Of a stretch of DNA of 64,000 bases, positions 19,689-26,393 are shown in pieces. Source of the DNA: Parabacteroides merdae ATCC 43184 (GTDB lineage: Bacteria > Bacteroidota > Bacteroidia > Bacteroidales > Tannerellaceae); the NCBI RefSeq assembly GCF_025151215.1, contig NZ_CP102286.1, forward strand, positions 2,170,001 to 2,234,000. The letters run 5' to 3'. The notes beneath the pieces are model-generated. The model ran no database searches and was not told where the DNA came from. It saw only the letters and a program-made list of their open reading frames with translations. The first letter of the stretch is position 1. Every line of letters begins with the position of its first letter. A program made the translations under genes and the position numbers.

Positions 19689-19988
19689 ATGAATATGGAA
19701 ATAGTATCTATCGAGAAAAAGACTTTCGAGATGATGGTGGCGGCATTCGGCGCACTCTCGGAGAAGGTCGCCGCCCTGAGGCGCAAAAGCGACACGGGGC
19801 GCATGGAAAGATGGCTCACGGGCGAGGAGGTCTGCGGGCAGTTGAGAATAAGCCCGCGCACGTTGCAGACGCTGCGTGACAGGCGGCTTATCGGCTACTC
19901 GCAGATAAACCGCAGGTTCTATTACAAGCCAGAGGAGGTGAAGCGGCTGATACCGCTTGTCGGCACGCTCTATCCGCACGGCAGATGA
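19689..19988 (+). CDS. HTH DNA-binding protein divergent from xis2c
   Basis: A 99-aa protein, MNMEIVSIEKKTFEMMVAAF, with a MerR/excisionase-like HTH in the C-terminal half (WLTGEEVCGQLRISPRTLQTLRDRRLIGYSQINRRFYY). It resembles Xis2c and Xis2d in layout: a short helical N-terminus and then the HTH. It is transcribed away from them. It may correspond to one of the orf2a/orf2b genes of CTnDOT, for which no excision role was assigned; that naming is from memory. The long open frame upstream of 19689 is rejected because the promoter lies inside it. Confidence 0.75.
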   Translation: MNMEIVSIEKKTFEMMVAAFGALSEKVAALRRKSDTGRMERWLTGEEVCGQLRISPRTLQTLRDRRLIGYSQINRRFYYKPEEVKRLIPLVGTLYPHGR

Positions 19989-20005
19989 TTTGATTTATTC
20001 ACCCA

Positions 20006-20020
20006 CTGAATCCGAAGTTA
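20006..20020 (+). promoter_or_regulatory. CTGAATCCGAAGTTA element at the start of the second HTH gene
   Basis: The sequence runs directly into ATGATG. It differs from the DUF1896 element CTAAATCCAAAGTA by changes that keep pairing with TTTGGATTTAG through G-U pairs, except at its last bases. Confidence 0.45.
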
Positions 20021-20325
20021 TGATGAACGAGAACAACGATGTTTTTACGATGGAAGACGAGCCGATAGCCTCTGTGGTGCAGGATATGCGCAAAGGCTCG
20101 AAATGGCTGTCCGCATTTCTGGAAAGCTACCGTCCTCCGCTGGACGGGGAACGTTACCTGACGGACGGCGAGGTGTCGGAACTGCTCCGTGTGAGCCGGC
20201 GCACCTTGCAGGAATACCGCAACAACCGCGTGTTGCCCTTCATACTTTTGGGAGGGAAGGTGCTTTACCCGGAAACGGGGCTGCGCGGGGTACTGGAAGC
20301 GAACTACCGCAAGCCGCTGGAGTGA
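20020..20325 (+). CDS. Second rightward HTH DNA-binding protein
   Basis: A 101-aa protein, MMNENNDVFTMEDEPIASVV, with the segment YLTDGEVSELLRVSRRTLQEYRNNRVLPFILLGGKVLYPE as a winged HTH like that of Xis2d (position of the R-T-L-Q recognition helix is the same). It begins 31 bases after the preceding HTH gene, so the two form a small operon. Four proteins of this fold within 1.4 kb suggest duplication within the element. It probably regulates or aids integration and excision, but this is inference. Confidence 0.75.
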   Translation: MMNENNDVFTMEDEPIASVVQDMRKGSKWLSAFLESYRPPLDGERYLTDGEVSELLRVSRRTLQEYRNNRVLPFILLGGKVLYPETGLRGVLEANYRKPLE

Positions 20326-20342
20326 GGCGGTTTCATGAAAAA

Positions 20343-20380
20343 GTAAACGGGTGACACCTTTTGTGGTGCTACCCGTTTAC
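20343..20380. terminator. Bidirectional terminator between HTH operon and int operon
   Basis: GTAAACGGGT (20343-20352) pairs perfectly with ACCCGTTTAC (20371-20380), with inner ACC/GGT pairs. A-rich and T-rich flanks serve the two convergent operons. Confidence 0.8.
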
Positions 20381-20402
20381 TTGTCTTATGGGGTATGTGC
20401 AA

Positions 20403-20765
20403 TCAGCAATACCCGGCTTTTCCGTTCTGTATGAACATCACGTATGTCTGCCGTTTCTCTTGTGAGAGTGCCTTTCCCACCAGCCATGTGCGGAACAGGT
20501 GGGTGTTGTAGGTATTCACCCTGAAAGCGACCGGGATGATGATTTCAAGGGCGTACACGTCCGCGTGCAGCCCGTTTTCAAGCTGCATGTAGCGGCACAC
20601 CTCGTAGTCGTTCAGCACGTCCGACTTGCGGACGGCTCTGATGGCGGCGTTCACTGCCGGGACGGTCGTATGGAACAATCCGGCTATTTCGGTGGCGGTC
20701 ATCCACACGTCGTTACCGGTTACGCTGACTGCCTTGTCCTCGATGATGATTGTGTCACGTTTCAT
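20403..20765 (-). CDS. Small RhuM-like protein in the integrase operon
   Basis: A 120-aa protein starting MKRDTIIIEDKAVSVTGNDVWMTATEIAGLF. The order VWMTATEIAGLFHTTVPAVNAAIR (HTH), then EVCRYMQL, then YALEIIIPVAFRVNTYNTHLFRTWL is that of the RhuM/virulence-protein family, whose members carry LDMIIAVGYRVNSxxxxxFRxWA. It starts 11 bases after the integrase stop on the same strand, so it is cotranscribed with int. The family has no settled biochemical function. The longer frame to 21041 is an overlap artefact inside int. Confidence 0.7.
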   Translation of the reverse strand: MKRDTIIIEDKAVSVTGNDVWMTATEIAGLFHTTVPAVNAAIRAVRKSDVLNDYEVCRYMQLENGLHADVYALEIIIPVAFRVNTYNTHLFRTWLVGKALSQEKRQTYVMFIQNGKAGYC

Positions 20766-20776
20766 GGCTTTTCTTT

Positions 20777-22012
20777 TTAGATGGTGCAACCTGCAAATTC
20801 CTCGACGCCGTTCAATCTTGCGGCAAGGTTCTCCATGTCCTGATTGAGCTTCTCTTTGGTTATCTTTGCGTAAATCTGCGTCGTCTTTATGCTCTTGTGT
20901 CCGAGCATGGAGCTGACCGTTTCGATGGGAACACCGTTGGAGAGGAATATCGTCGTGGCTGCCGTGTGGCGGCTCTGATGCCACGTGATATGCTTGGTGA
21001 TGCCGCAACGCTTGGCGACGGCACGGATACCGGCAAGGCACGTGTTATAATGCGGAACGGGAAATATCCTGCCGTCCCCGCACAGTCCCCGGTATTTGCC
21101 GATTATGCGGTTGGCGATGTCGAGCAGGCGGATGTTGGACACCACGCCCGTTTTCTGGCGGTTGATGTTTATCCACTCGTGTTCGTCGAAGTAGGTGCGG
21201 ATATTCTCTTCCGTAAGGTTGCGCATATCCGCGAACGACAGCCCCGTGAAGGCGCAGAACAGGTAGAGGTCGCGGTACAATTCCTGTTTGGCGTTTTTCA
21301 GTTTCCCCTCCATCAGCAGGCGGATCTCATCTTTGGTCAGGAAACTGCGTGTTGTTTCCTCCTTCTTGATTTCATACTCGCGGAACGGGTCGCGCGTCAG
21401 CCACTCGTTGTTGATGGCGATGAATACCATCGTCCGTAACGGGCAGACGTACAGCCACACGGTATTGGTGCAGCAGTGCTTGTCCGTGCGCAGGAACATC
21501 TCGAAGTCGGAGATGAAAGCCGGGGTAAGCTCTTTTAGGGCGATGTCCTTCACATGGTAGCGGATGTCGAGGAACTCTTGCATGTGCTTGTAAACGGTGC
21601 GGTACTTCAGCAGCGTGCCTTTGGCTTTCATGCCTGCCTCCACCTGCTTCTCGTAGTCCTCGTTGTGCTGGCGGAACACCTGCATCAGCGTGTGGTAGCG
21701 GTGTTCCAGTCCGAGAAAGGCGTTCTTCACCTTCTCCGCCGTGACGAAGTTGTCACGCTCCATGATTTCCTGATAATGCCTGTTGATGCGTACCCGCATC
21801 TTGTCAAGCATACGGTTCGTTTCGAGTGCCGCCGTGCTTCTGCCCGTGACACGTCCACCTTTGGTGTCCCACAGTTTCGGATCGACAGTCAGTTTGCAGC
21901 TGAACTGTGTCTGGCTGCCGTCCACCGTGATGCGTCCCATGACGGGAACTGTCCCGTCCTTTTTCACTACCTGACGCTTGAGGTAGTAGATTACTGAAAA
22001 TGTACTCTTCAT
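20777..22012 (-). CDS. int: IntDOT-type tyrosine recombinase
   Basis: The 411-aa integrase has exactly the length of IntDOT. Its catalytic positions agree with those reported for IntDOT: Ser259 in FTGLSFAD where most tyrosine recombinases have the first Arg, Arg247, His345 and Arg348 in WHQSRHT, His372 in LGHKS and Tyr381 in TTQIYAKIT. The N-terminal arm-binding domain is 1-100 and the core-binding domain about 110-215. The ATG at 22012 was chosen because it gives this length. IntDOT joins att sites at GTANNTTTGC with seven-base staggered cuts and tolerates mismatched overlaps. Confidence 0.95.
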   Translation of the reverse strand: MKSTFSVIYYLKRQVVKKDGTVPVMGRITVDGSQTQFSCKLTVDPKLWDTKGGRVTGRSTAALETNRMLDKMRVRINRHYQEIMERDNFVTAEKVKNAFLGLEHRYHTLMQVFRQHNEDYEKQVEAGMKAKGTLLKYRTVYKHMQEFLDIRYHVKDIALKELTPAFISDFEMFLRTDKHCCTNTVWLYVCPLRTMVFIAINNEWLTRDPFREYEIKKEETTRSFLTKDEIRLLMEGKLKNAKQELYRDLYLFCAFTGLSFADMRNLTEENIRTYFDEHEWININRQKTGVVSNIRLLDIANRIIGKYRGLCGDGRIFPVPHYNTCLAGIRAVAKRCGITKHITWHQSRHTAATTIFLSNGVPIETVSSMLGHKSIKTTQIYAKITKEKLNQDMENLAARLNGVEEFAGCTI

Positions 22013-22331
22013 TGTCCTTAATTTTTGGGTTTCAAAATTAGTTGGTGAAGAGTCCGGTGTTGGTACGCAAAACGGGGAGGAACGGCGCAATCTTTTTCCG
22101 TAACCTGATTTTTCGCATGAGTTATGGATAACTCACTATTCCTTAGAGCCTTGTTTCGCTATTCGTACCCGTTTGTCGCATTTTCGGGCATGGTTACGAA
22201 CAAGTAACGTAGCGGCGTCAGGATTTGGCTTCGGCAGGGATTGTAATGGCTTCACGGATTATCGCCACTTCAACCAAAACCCTTGTAACTCAATTCTATC
22301 ACTATATCTTTCCGCATTTCACTTTTTTGTA
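22013..22331. other. Terminal non-coding end of the transposon, arm-site region
   Basis: No gene is seen. The stretch should contain the int promoter and IntDOT/Xis arm sites. Visible repeated words are GTTAC and GTAAC in several orientations, for example GTTACGAACAAGTAAC at about 22192-22207 and TTGTAACTC near 22286, which are candidates for protein binding. Confidence 0.45.
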
Positions 22332-22341
22332 GTAACTTTGC
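22332..22341 (+). other. CTnDOT attachment core GTAACTTTGC
   Basis: It fits the GTANNTTTGC core shared by CTnDOT and its chromosomal targets and lies 320 bases outside int, as expected of the int-proximal junction. Everything to the right is read as chromosome. The core contains TAACTTTG, a perfect TAnnTTTG promoter box. Confidence 0.8.
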
Positions 22342-22448
22342 ACACCCAAATAACAAAAACTTGAGTGAGTGTTAATTTTTTATCTACAAATACCACAGTT
22401 CCTTAAGAACTATAGAATAATAAAGGCCTATAACATTTCATGCATAAC

Positions 22449-22497
22449 CCGTCATATCTTTCACATGACGGCAAATGTCTAAACTGACGTATTGTCA
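22449..22497. promoter_or_regulatory. Inverted repeats upstream of dnaK, candidate heat-shock operator
   Basis: CCGTCAT (22449-22455) and ATGACGG (22465-22471) form 7-bp arms around 9 bases, and TGAC (22485-22488) and GTCA (22494-22497) flank 5 bases. Both are built on TGAC/GTCA. The 9-base gap recalls CIRCE, but the sequence is not CIRCE. The rest of 22342-22628 shows no gene. Confidence 0.4.
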
Positions 22498-22628
22498 CAC
22501 TTCCTGCCACCTGAACTTTTACAAACCGATCCTTGTTACTTTGGCATATGATTTGTAGAACAGTTAATGCAGCTCGAAAGAGAAAAGCAAGTACAGGAAA
22601 ATAATAACAATTAAAATAATAGAAAATT

Positions 22629-24545
22629 ATGGGAAAAATTATCGGAATCGACTTAGGAACAACCAACTCTTGTGTTGCCGTACTGGAAGGTAACGAACCG
22701 GTTGTAATTGCAAACAGCGAAGGTAAAAGAACGACTCCTTCAATCGTTGCATTCGTTGAAGGTGGTGAACGTAAGGTTGGTGATCCTGCAAAACGTCAGG
22801 CTATCACAAACCCGGAAAAAACAATATTCTCTATCAAACGTTTCATGGGTGAAACCTATGATCAGGTTCAGAAAGAAATTGGTCGAGTTCCTTATAAAGT
22901 AGTCCGCGGTGACAACAACACACCACGTGTCGATATCGAAGGACGCCTTTATACTCCTCAGGAAATTTCAGCAATGGTACTTCAGAAGATGAAGAAAACA
23001 GCTGAAGACTATTTAGGACAGGAAGTAACGGAAGCCGTTATCACCGTTCCGGCATACTTTAGCGACGCACAACGTCAAGCGACTAAGGAAGCTGGTGAAA
23101 TTGCAGGCTTGAACGTTCGCCGTATCGTAAACGAACCGACTGCCGCATCTTTGGCTTACGGTTTGGACAAAACGAACAAAGACATGAAGATCGCCGTATT
23201 CGACTTGGGTGGCGGTACATTCGATATTTCTATCTTGGAATTAGGAGACGGTGTGTTTGAAGTAAAATCCACAAACGGTGACACTCACTTGGGTGGTGAC
23301 GACTTCGACCATGTGATCATCGACTGGTTGGCTGAAGAGTTCCTGCGCGAAGAAGGCGTCGACCTGCGTAAGGATCCGATGGCTTTGCAACGTTTGAAAG
23401 AAGCGGCCGAAAAAGCTAAGATCGAATTGTCAAGCACGACAAGCACGGAGATCAACCTGCCGTATATCATGCCGGTAAACGGTGTTCCAAAGCACTTGGT
23501 CAAGACACTGACACGTGCTAAATTCGAACAGCTTGCAGACAGTCTGATCCAGGCTTGTATCGAACCATGCCGTCAGTCTTTGAAAGATGCAGGTTTGAGC
23601 ACTTCCGACATCGACGAAGTCATCCTCGTAGGTGGTTCGACACGTATTCCGGCTGTACAGGCCATCGTTGAGAAGTTCTTCGGCAAGGCTCCGTCAAAAG
23701 GTGTTAACCCGGACGAAGTGGTAGCTGTAGGTGCTGCTATCCAGGGGGGGGTATTGACAGGTGAAGTAAAAGACGTTCTGTTGCTCGATGTTACTCCGTT
23801 GTCACTGGGTATCGAAACAATGGGTGGTGTAATGACCAAGCTGATCGAAGCCAATACGACTATTCCTACCAAGAAGTCTGAAACATTCACGACTGCCGTT
23901 GACAACCAGCCTTCTGTAGAAATCCACGTATTGCAGGGCGAACGTTCACTGGCTAAAGACAACAAATCGATCGGCCGTTTCCACCTCGACGGAATTCCAG
24001 CCGCACAGCGTGGCGTTCCTCAGATCGAAGTTACTTTCGATATCGATGCAAACGGTATCTTGAACGTATCGGCTAAAGACAAAGGAACCGGCAAAGTACA
24101 GAGCATCCGTATCGAGGCTTCCAGCGGCTTGAGCGACGACGAAGTAAAACGTATGAAAGAAGAAGCTCAGGCTAATGCCGAAGCAGACAAGAAGGAAAAA
24201 GAACGCATCGACAAACTGAACCAGGCCGACAGCATGATCTTCCAGACCGAAAAACAGTTGAAGGATCTAGGCGACAAACTCCCGGCTGACAAGAAGGCTC
24301 CTATCGAAACAGCCCTGAACAAGCTGAAAGAAGCTCACAAGGCTCAGGATATCGCTGGTATCGATGCAGCTATGGCAGAACTGAACAGCGTATTCCAGGC
24401 AGCAAGCCAGGAAATGTACAATGCCCAGAACGCCCAAGGTGGTGCACAACCGGGTCCTGACTTCGGTCAACAAACTGGTGGCAACGCCGGCAACAACAAG
24501 CAGGATGGTGGTGTAACGGATGTTGACTTTGAGGAAGTGAAATAA
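22629..24545 (+). CDS. dnaK: Chaperone DnaK
   Basis: Hsp70 of 638 aa. It has the N-terminal ATPase signature [30 protein letters not shown] near 195 and [11 protein letters not shown] near 335, the linker [15 protein letters not shown] near 385, the substrate-binding domain, and a C-terminal lid ending in [12 protein letters not shown], the usual DnaK EEV-like tail. It folds and protects client proteins with DnaJ and GrpE, which are not in the window. It stands alone, bounded downstream by a strong terminator. A run of eight G occurs at 23744-23751 (codons Gln-Gly-Gly-Val) and the frame is intact there. Confidence 0.98.
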   Translation: MGKIIGIDLGTTNSCVAVLEGNEPVVIANSEGKRTTPSIVAFVEGGERKVGDPAKRQAITNPEKTIFSIKRFMGETYDQVQKEIGRVPYKVVRGDNNTPRVDIEGRLYTPQEISAMVLQKMKKTAEDYLGQEVTEAVITVPAYFSDAQRQATKEAGEIAGLNVRRIVNEPTAASLAYGLDKTNKDMKIAVFDLGGGTFDISILELGDGVFEVKSTNGDTHLGGDDFDHVIIDWLAEEFLREEGVDLRKDPMALQRLKEAAEKAKIELSSTTSTEINLPYIMPVNGVPKHLVKTLTRAKFEQLADSLIQACIEPCRQSLKDAGLSTSDIDEVILVGGSTRIPAVQAIVEKFFGKAPSKGVNPDEVVAVGAAIQGGVLTGEVKDVLLLDVTPLSLGIETMGGVMTKLIEANTTIPTKKSETFTTAVDNQPSVEIHVLQGERSLAKDNKSIGRFHLDGIPAAQRGVPQIEVTFDIDANGILNVSAKDKGTGKVQSIRIEASSGLSDDEVKRMKEEAQANAEADKKEKERIDKLNQADSMIFQTEKQLKDLGDKLPADKKAPIETALNKLKEAHKAQDIAGIDAAMAELNSVFQAASQEMYNAQNAQGGAQPGPDFGQQTGGNAGNNKQDGGVTDVDFEEVK

Positions 24546-24562
24546 ACATATATTTTCACATA

Positions 24563-24611
24563 ACACAAAAAAGCGATTGCCGGTTATTTCCGACAATCGC
24601 TTTTTTGTGTT
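24563..24611. terminator. Bidirectional terminator between dnaK and the nitrilase operon
   Basis: An AAAAAAGCGATTG arm pairs with CAATCGCTTTTTT around an inner CCGG/CCGA loop. It suits both convergent genes. Confidence 0.85.
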
Positions 24612-24638
24612 CAAATCCGAAATCCTATCAGGGAAATA

Positions 24639-25421
24639 TCACTTGATCTCAAACGTATCCGCGTCCTTCCATGCAGGAAACTTCCCCCTTAGATCTTCCA
24701 GGTCTGCACGGGTAAGCGTACATGTGCGAGTGACCTCCTCACGCTTGCCGGCATCCGCCAGCTTTTTCCCTTTCGGAGAGAAGATCATGGAATCGCCCCG
24801 GTAAACAAAGCCCTTACCGTCGATCCCTACCCGGTTCACCCCGCAGACATACGCCATATTTTCCATTGCACGTGCCTGGAGCAACGTCTTCCATACTTTT
24901 TTACGCGCCTCGGGCCAGTTGGCGACATAGATCAACAGATCGTATTCGTTGTCCACGTTCCGGCTCCAAACCGGGAAACGAAGATCATAACAAACTTGCA
25001 AACAGATATTCCAGTCCTTATACCGTACGATCGTCCGTTTATCCCCGGCTGTGAAATGCTGGTCTTCGCCCGCCATCCGGAACAAATGTCGCTTGTCATA
25101 CAAATAAGTTTCACCTTCGGGCGTGACGAAAAAAGCACGGTTGAAATATTTCCCGCCTTCTTTTGCAATGAAACTACCTGCCACAGCAAGCTTATATTTC
25201 TTCGCCCACCTCTTTATAGTAGGAATAGTAGGCCCGTCCATCGTGTCGGCCAGCTTTTCCACATCCATAGAAAAACCCGTTGTAAACGTTTCCGGCAAAA
25301 CGGCTATGTCCGTCTTACCGCTGACCCGTCGGAGCAGTTCTCCATAATAACCCAGATTTTCATCTCTGTCCTCCCAAATAATATGAGACTGGACCATACT
25401 GATACGCAAATTGTCTGCCAT
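24639..25421 (-). CDS. Nitrilase-family amidohydrolase (YafV/omega-amidase type)
   Basis: A 260-aa carbon-nitrogen hydrolase beginning MADNLRISMVQSHIIWEDRDENL. The Glu-Lys-Cys triad is visible as LPETFTTGF (Glu about 44), YDKRHLF (Lys about 108) and LQVCYDLRFP (Cys about 147). This layout matches YafV-type omega-amidases, which hydrolyse 2-oxoglutaramate or 2-oxosuccinamate made by transaminases. The ATG at 25421 is four bases past the acyltransferase stop; the first ATG of the frame would overlap that stop. It is the last gene of a three-gene minus-strand operon. Confidence 0.88.
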   Translation of the reverse strand: MADNLRISMVQSHIIWEDRDENLGYYGELLRRVSGKTDIAVLPETFTTGFSMDVEKLADTMDGPTIPTIKRWAKKYKLAVAGSFIAKEGGKYFNRAFFVTPEGETYLYDKRHLFRMAGEDQHFTAGDKRTIVRYKDWNICLQVCYDLRFPVWSRNVDNEYDLLIYVANWPEARKKVWKTLLQARAMENMAYVCGVNRVGIDGKGFVYRGDSMIFSPKGKKLADAGKREEVTRTCTLTRADLEDLRGKFPAWKDADTFEIK

Positions 25422-25425
25422 GATA

Positions 25426-25971
25426 TTAAATTTGAACAAAGTTTTCCGGGTGACAAGCTGTCACTCCTCTGTAATGCTCACGGATATCACGGATATCTTT
25501 ATCCGCATCACCCGTAGGATAGAATACCCCTTTAAAACCGGCCTCTTTCTTTTTGTAATCGAAATAAGCCATCAGGATAGGCACGTTGGCTTTCTGTGCG
25601 ATATAGTAAAATCCCTTCTTCCAGTCATTCACCCGTTTGCGTGTACCTTCAGGAGTTACGGCCAGCTGGAATTCTTTCCGCCGATTGAACTGGCCAACCA
25701 TCTGATCCGTCACCGAAGTCCGCTTACTGCGGTCAACAGGCACTCCGCCCAACCAGTCAAACAACAGGTTGAACGGAAAAAAGAACCATTCCTTTTTAAT
25801 CAGGAAACTGGCGTTACGGCCAATCGAGGTATAAAACAGTTTTCCTACGATAAAATCCCAATTGCTGGTATGCGGAGCCACACATATCACACATTTAGGC
25901 ACATCCTCCACTACCGGCCCAAGTTTCCAGCCGGCCAAGCGAAGAAGTGCCTTACTTATAGCTTTCTTCAT
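25426..25971 (-). CDS. 1-acylglycerol-3-phosphate acyltransferase-like protein (PlsC family)
   Basis: A 181-aa member of the PlsC/LPLAT family, shorter than full-length PlsC. Block I is HTSNWD (the HX4D catalytic pair) near residue 34, block II has LFDWLGGVPVDRSKR and block III is VTPEGTR. It would acylate lysophospholipids or related glycerol acceptors at the inner membrane; the acceptor is not evident. Short PlsC-like proteins of this type are widespread in Bacteroidetes. It is in an operon with the nitrilase and a small conserved protein. Confidence 0.85.
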   Translation of the reverse strand: MKKAISKALLRLAGWKLGPVVEDVPKCVICVAPHTSNWDFIVGKLFYTSIGRNASFLIKKEWFFFPFNLLFDWLGGVPVDRSKRTSVTDQMVGQFNRRKEFQLAVTPEGTRKRVNDWKKGFYYIAQKANVPILMAYFDYKKKEAGFKGVFYPTGDADKDIRDIREHYRGVTACHPENFVQI

Positions 25972-25981
25972 TCTTTACTTT

Positions 25982-26266
25982 CTATTTGCTCAACTCTCCG
26001 ATTTCAGTTGCTATTGCATTTATTTCCGTTTGCAGGTCCGCCCGCAATTTACAATAATATTCTTTCACCCGTTTCTTGTTTTCTTTTCCGTCCGGACGGT
26101 TGGCACGGCGAATAAATTCATCTTGCATATCAAGTACTCTCGCCATCACCACGTCGGCTTTCTCCGAATTGACACCCGGAAGATACAGCTTACAAAACAA
26201 AGCTTCCGAAAACAAATCGCCAGCCACATAGCTGATGTCTCTCTTTAAAATTCTTCTTTTAGCCAT
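25982..26266 (-). CDS. Conserved Bacteroidales protein of unknown function
   Basis: A 94-aa charged, probably all-helical protein, MAKRRILKRDISYVAGDLF, with no signal peptide or membrane segment. I do not recognise a named domain. It is first in the operon with the PlsC-like and nitrilase genes, ten bases before the former, and has its own promoter, so it is likely to be a real gene. No catalytic motif is apparent, and a role as a small cytoplasmic binding protein is only a guess. Confidence 0.7.
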   Translation of the reverse strand: MAKRRILKRDISYVAGDLFSEALFCKLYLPGVNSEKADVVMARVLDMQDEFIRRANRPDGKENKKRVKEYYCKLRADLQTEINAIATEIGELSK

Positions 26267-26289
26267 AGTTGTTTACATTAAAATATCTA

Positions 26290-26297
26290 CAAATCTA
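26290..26297 (-). promoter_or_regulatory. -7 box TAGATTTG of the three-gene leftward operon
   Basis: Exact TAnnTTTG match on the minus strand, 23 bases before the ATG at 26266. Confidence 0.5.
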
Positions 26298-26327
26298 CAT
26301 AATTCATTCATTAAACAAACCCTATAG

Positions 26328-26357
26328 TTGAAAAAAAGACAAAAATTCGTATCTTTG
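26328..26357 (+). promoter_or_regulatory. Glycogen synthase promoter, TTG and TATCTTTG
   Basis: TTG at 26328-26330 and TATCTTTG at 26350-26357 are separated by 19 bases; the ATG follows 36 bases later. Confidence 0.7.
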
Positions 26358-26393
26358 TCACCCTAAAATATCTGATTATAAACAAAATCGTTT

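Larger units (their letters stand above)
1..22341. mobile_element. CTnDOT/CTnERL-family conjugative transposon, one end (partial)
   Basis: The gene order int, xis2c, xis2d, orf3, exc, tetQ, rteA, rteB, rteC is the diagnostic order of CTnDOT-family integrative elements of Bacteroides. Here it reads right to left, with the integrase end at 22341. The element excises and transfers after tetracycline induction through RteA/RteB, then RteC, then the xis operon. The ermF resistance block that CTnDOT carries is not seen between the helicase gene and tetQ, so the layout is closer to CTnERL. The transfer (tra) and mobilisation genes and the distal attachment site are outside the window. The right boundary is placed at a GTANNTTTGC core. 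Confidence 0.93.

Noticed and set aside
20766..21041. N-terminal extension of the RhuM-like gene to 212 codons
   Set aside because: It overlaps the end of int; the ATG at 20765 follows directly after int and starts the family match.
22013..22341. Integration into a tRNA gene
   Set aside because: No tRNA-like cloverleaf is visible at the junction, and the GTANNTTTGC core explains the site.
22342..22400. CIRCE/HrcA operator before dnaK from GAGTGAGTGTTAA
   Set aside because: Only one half resembles CIRCE; the inverted partner TTAGCACTC is missing.
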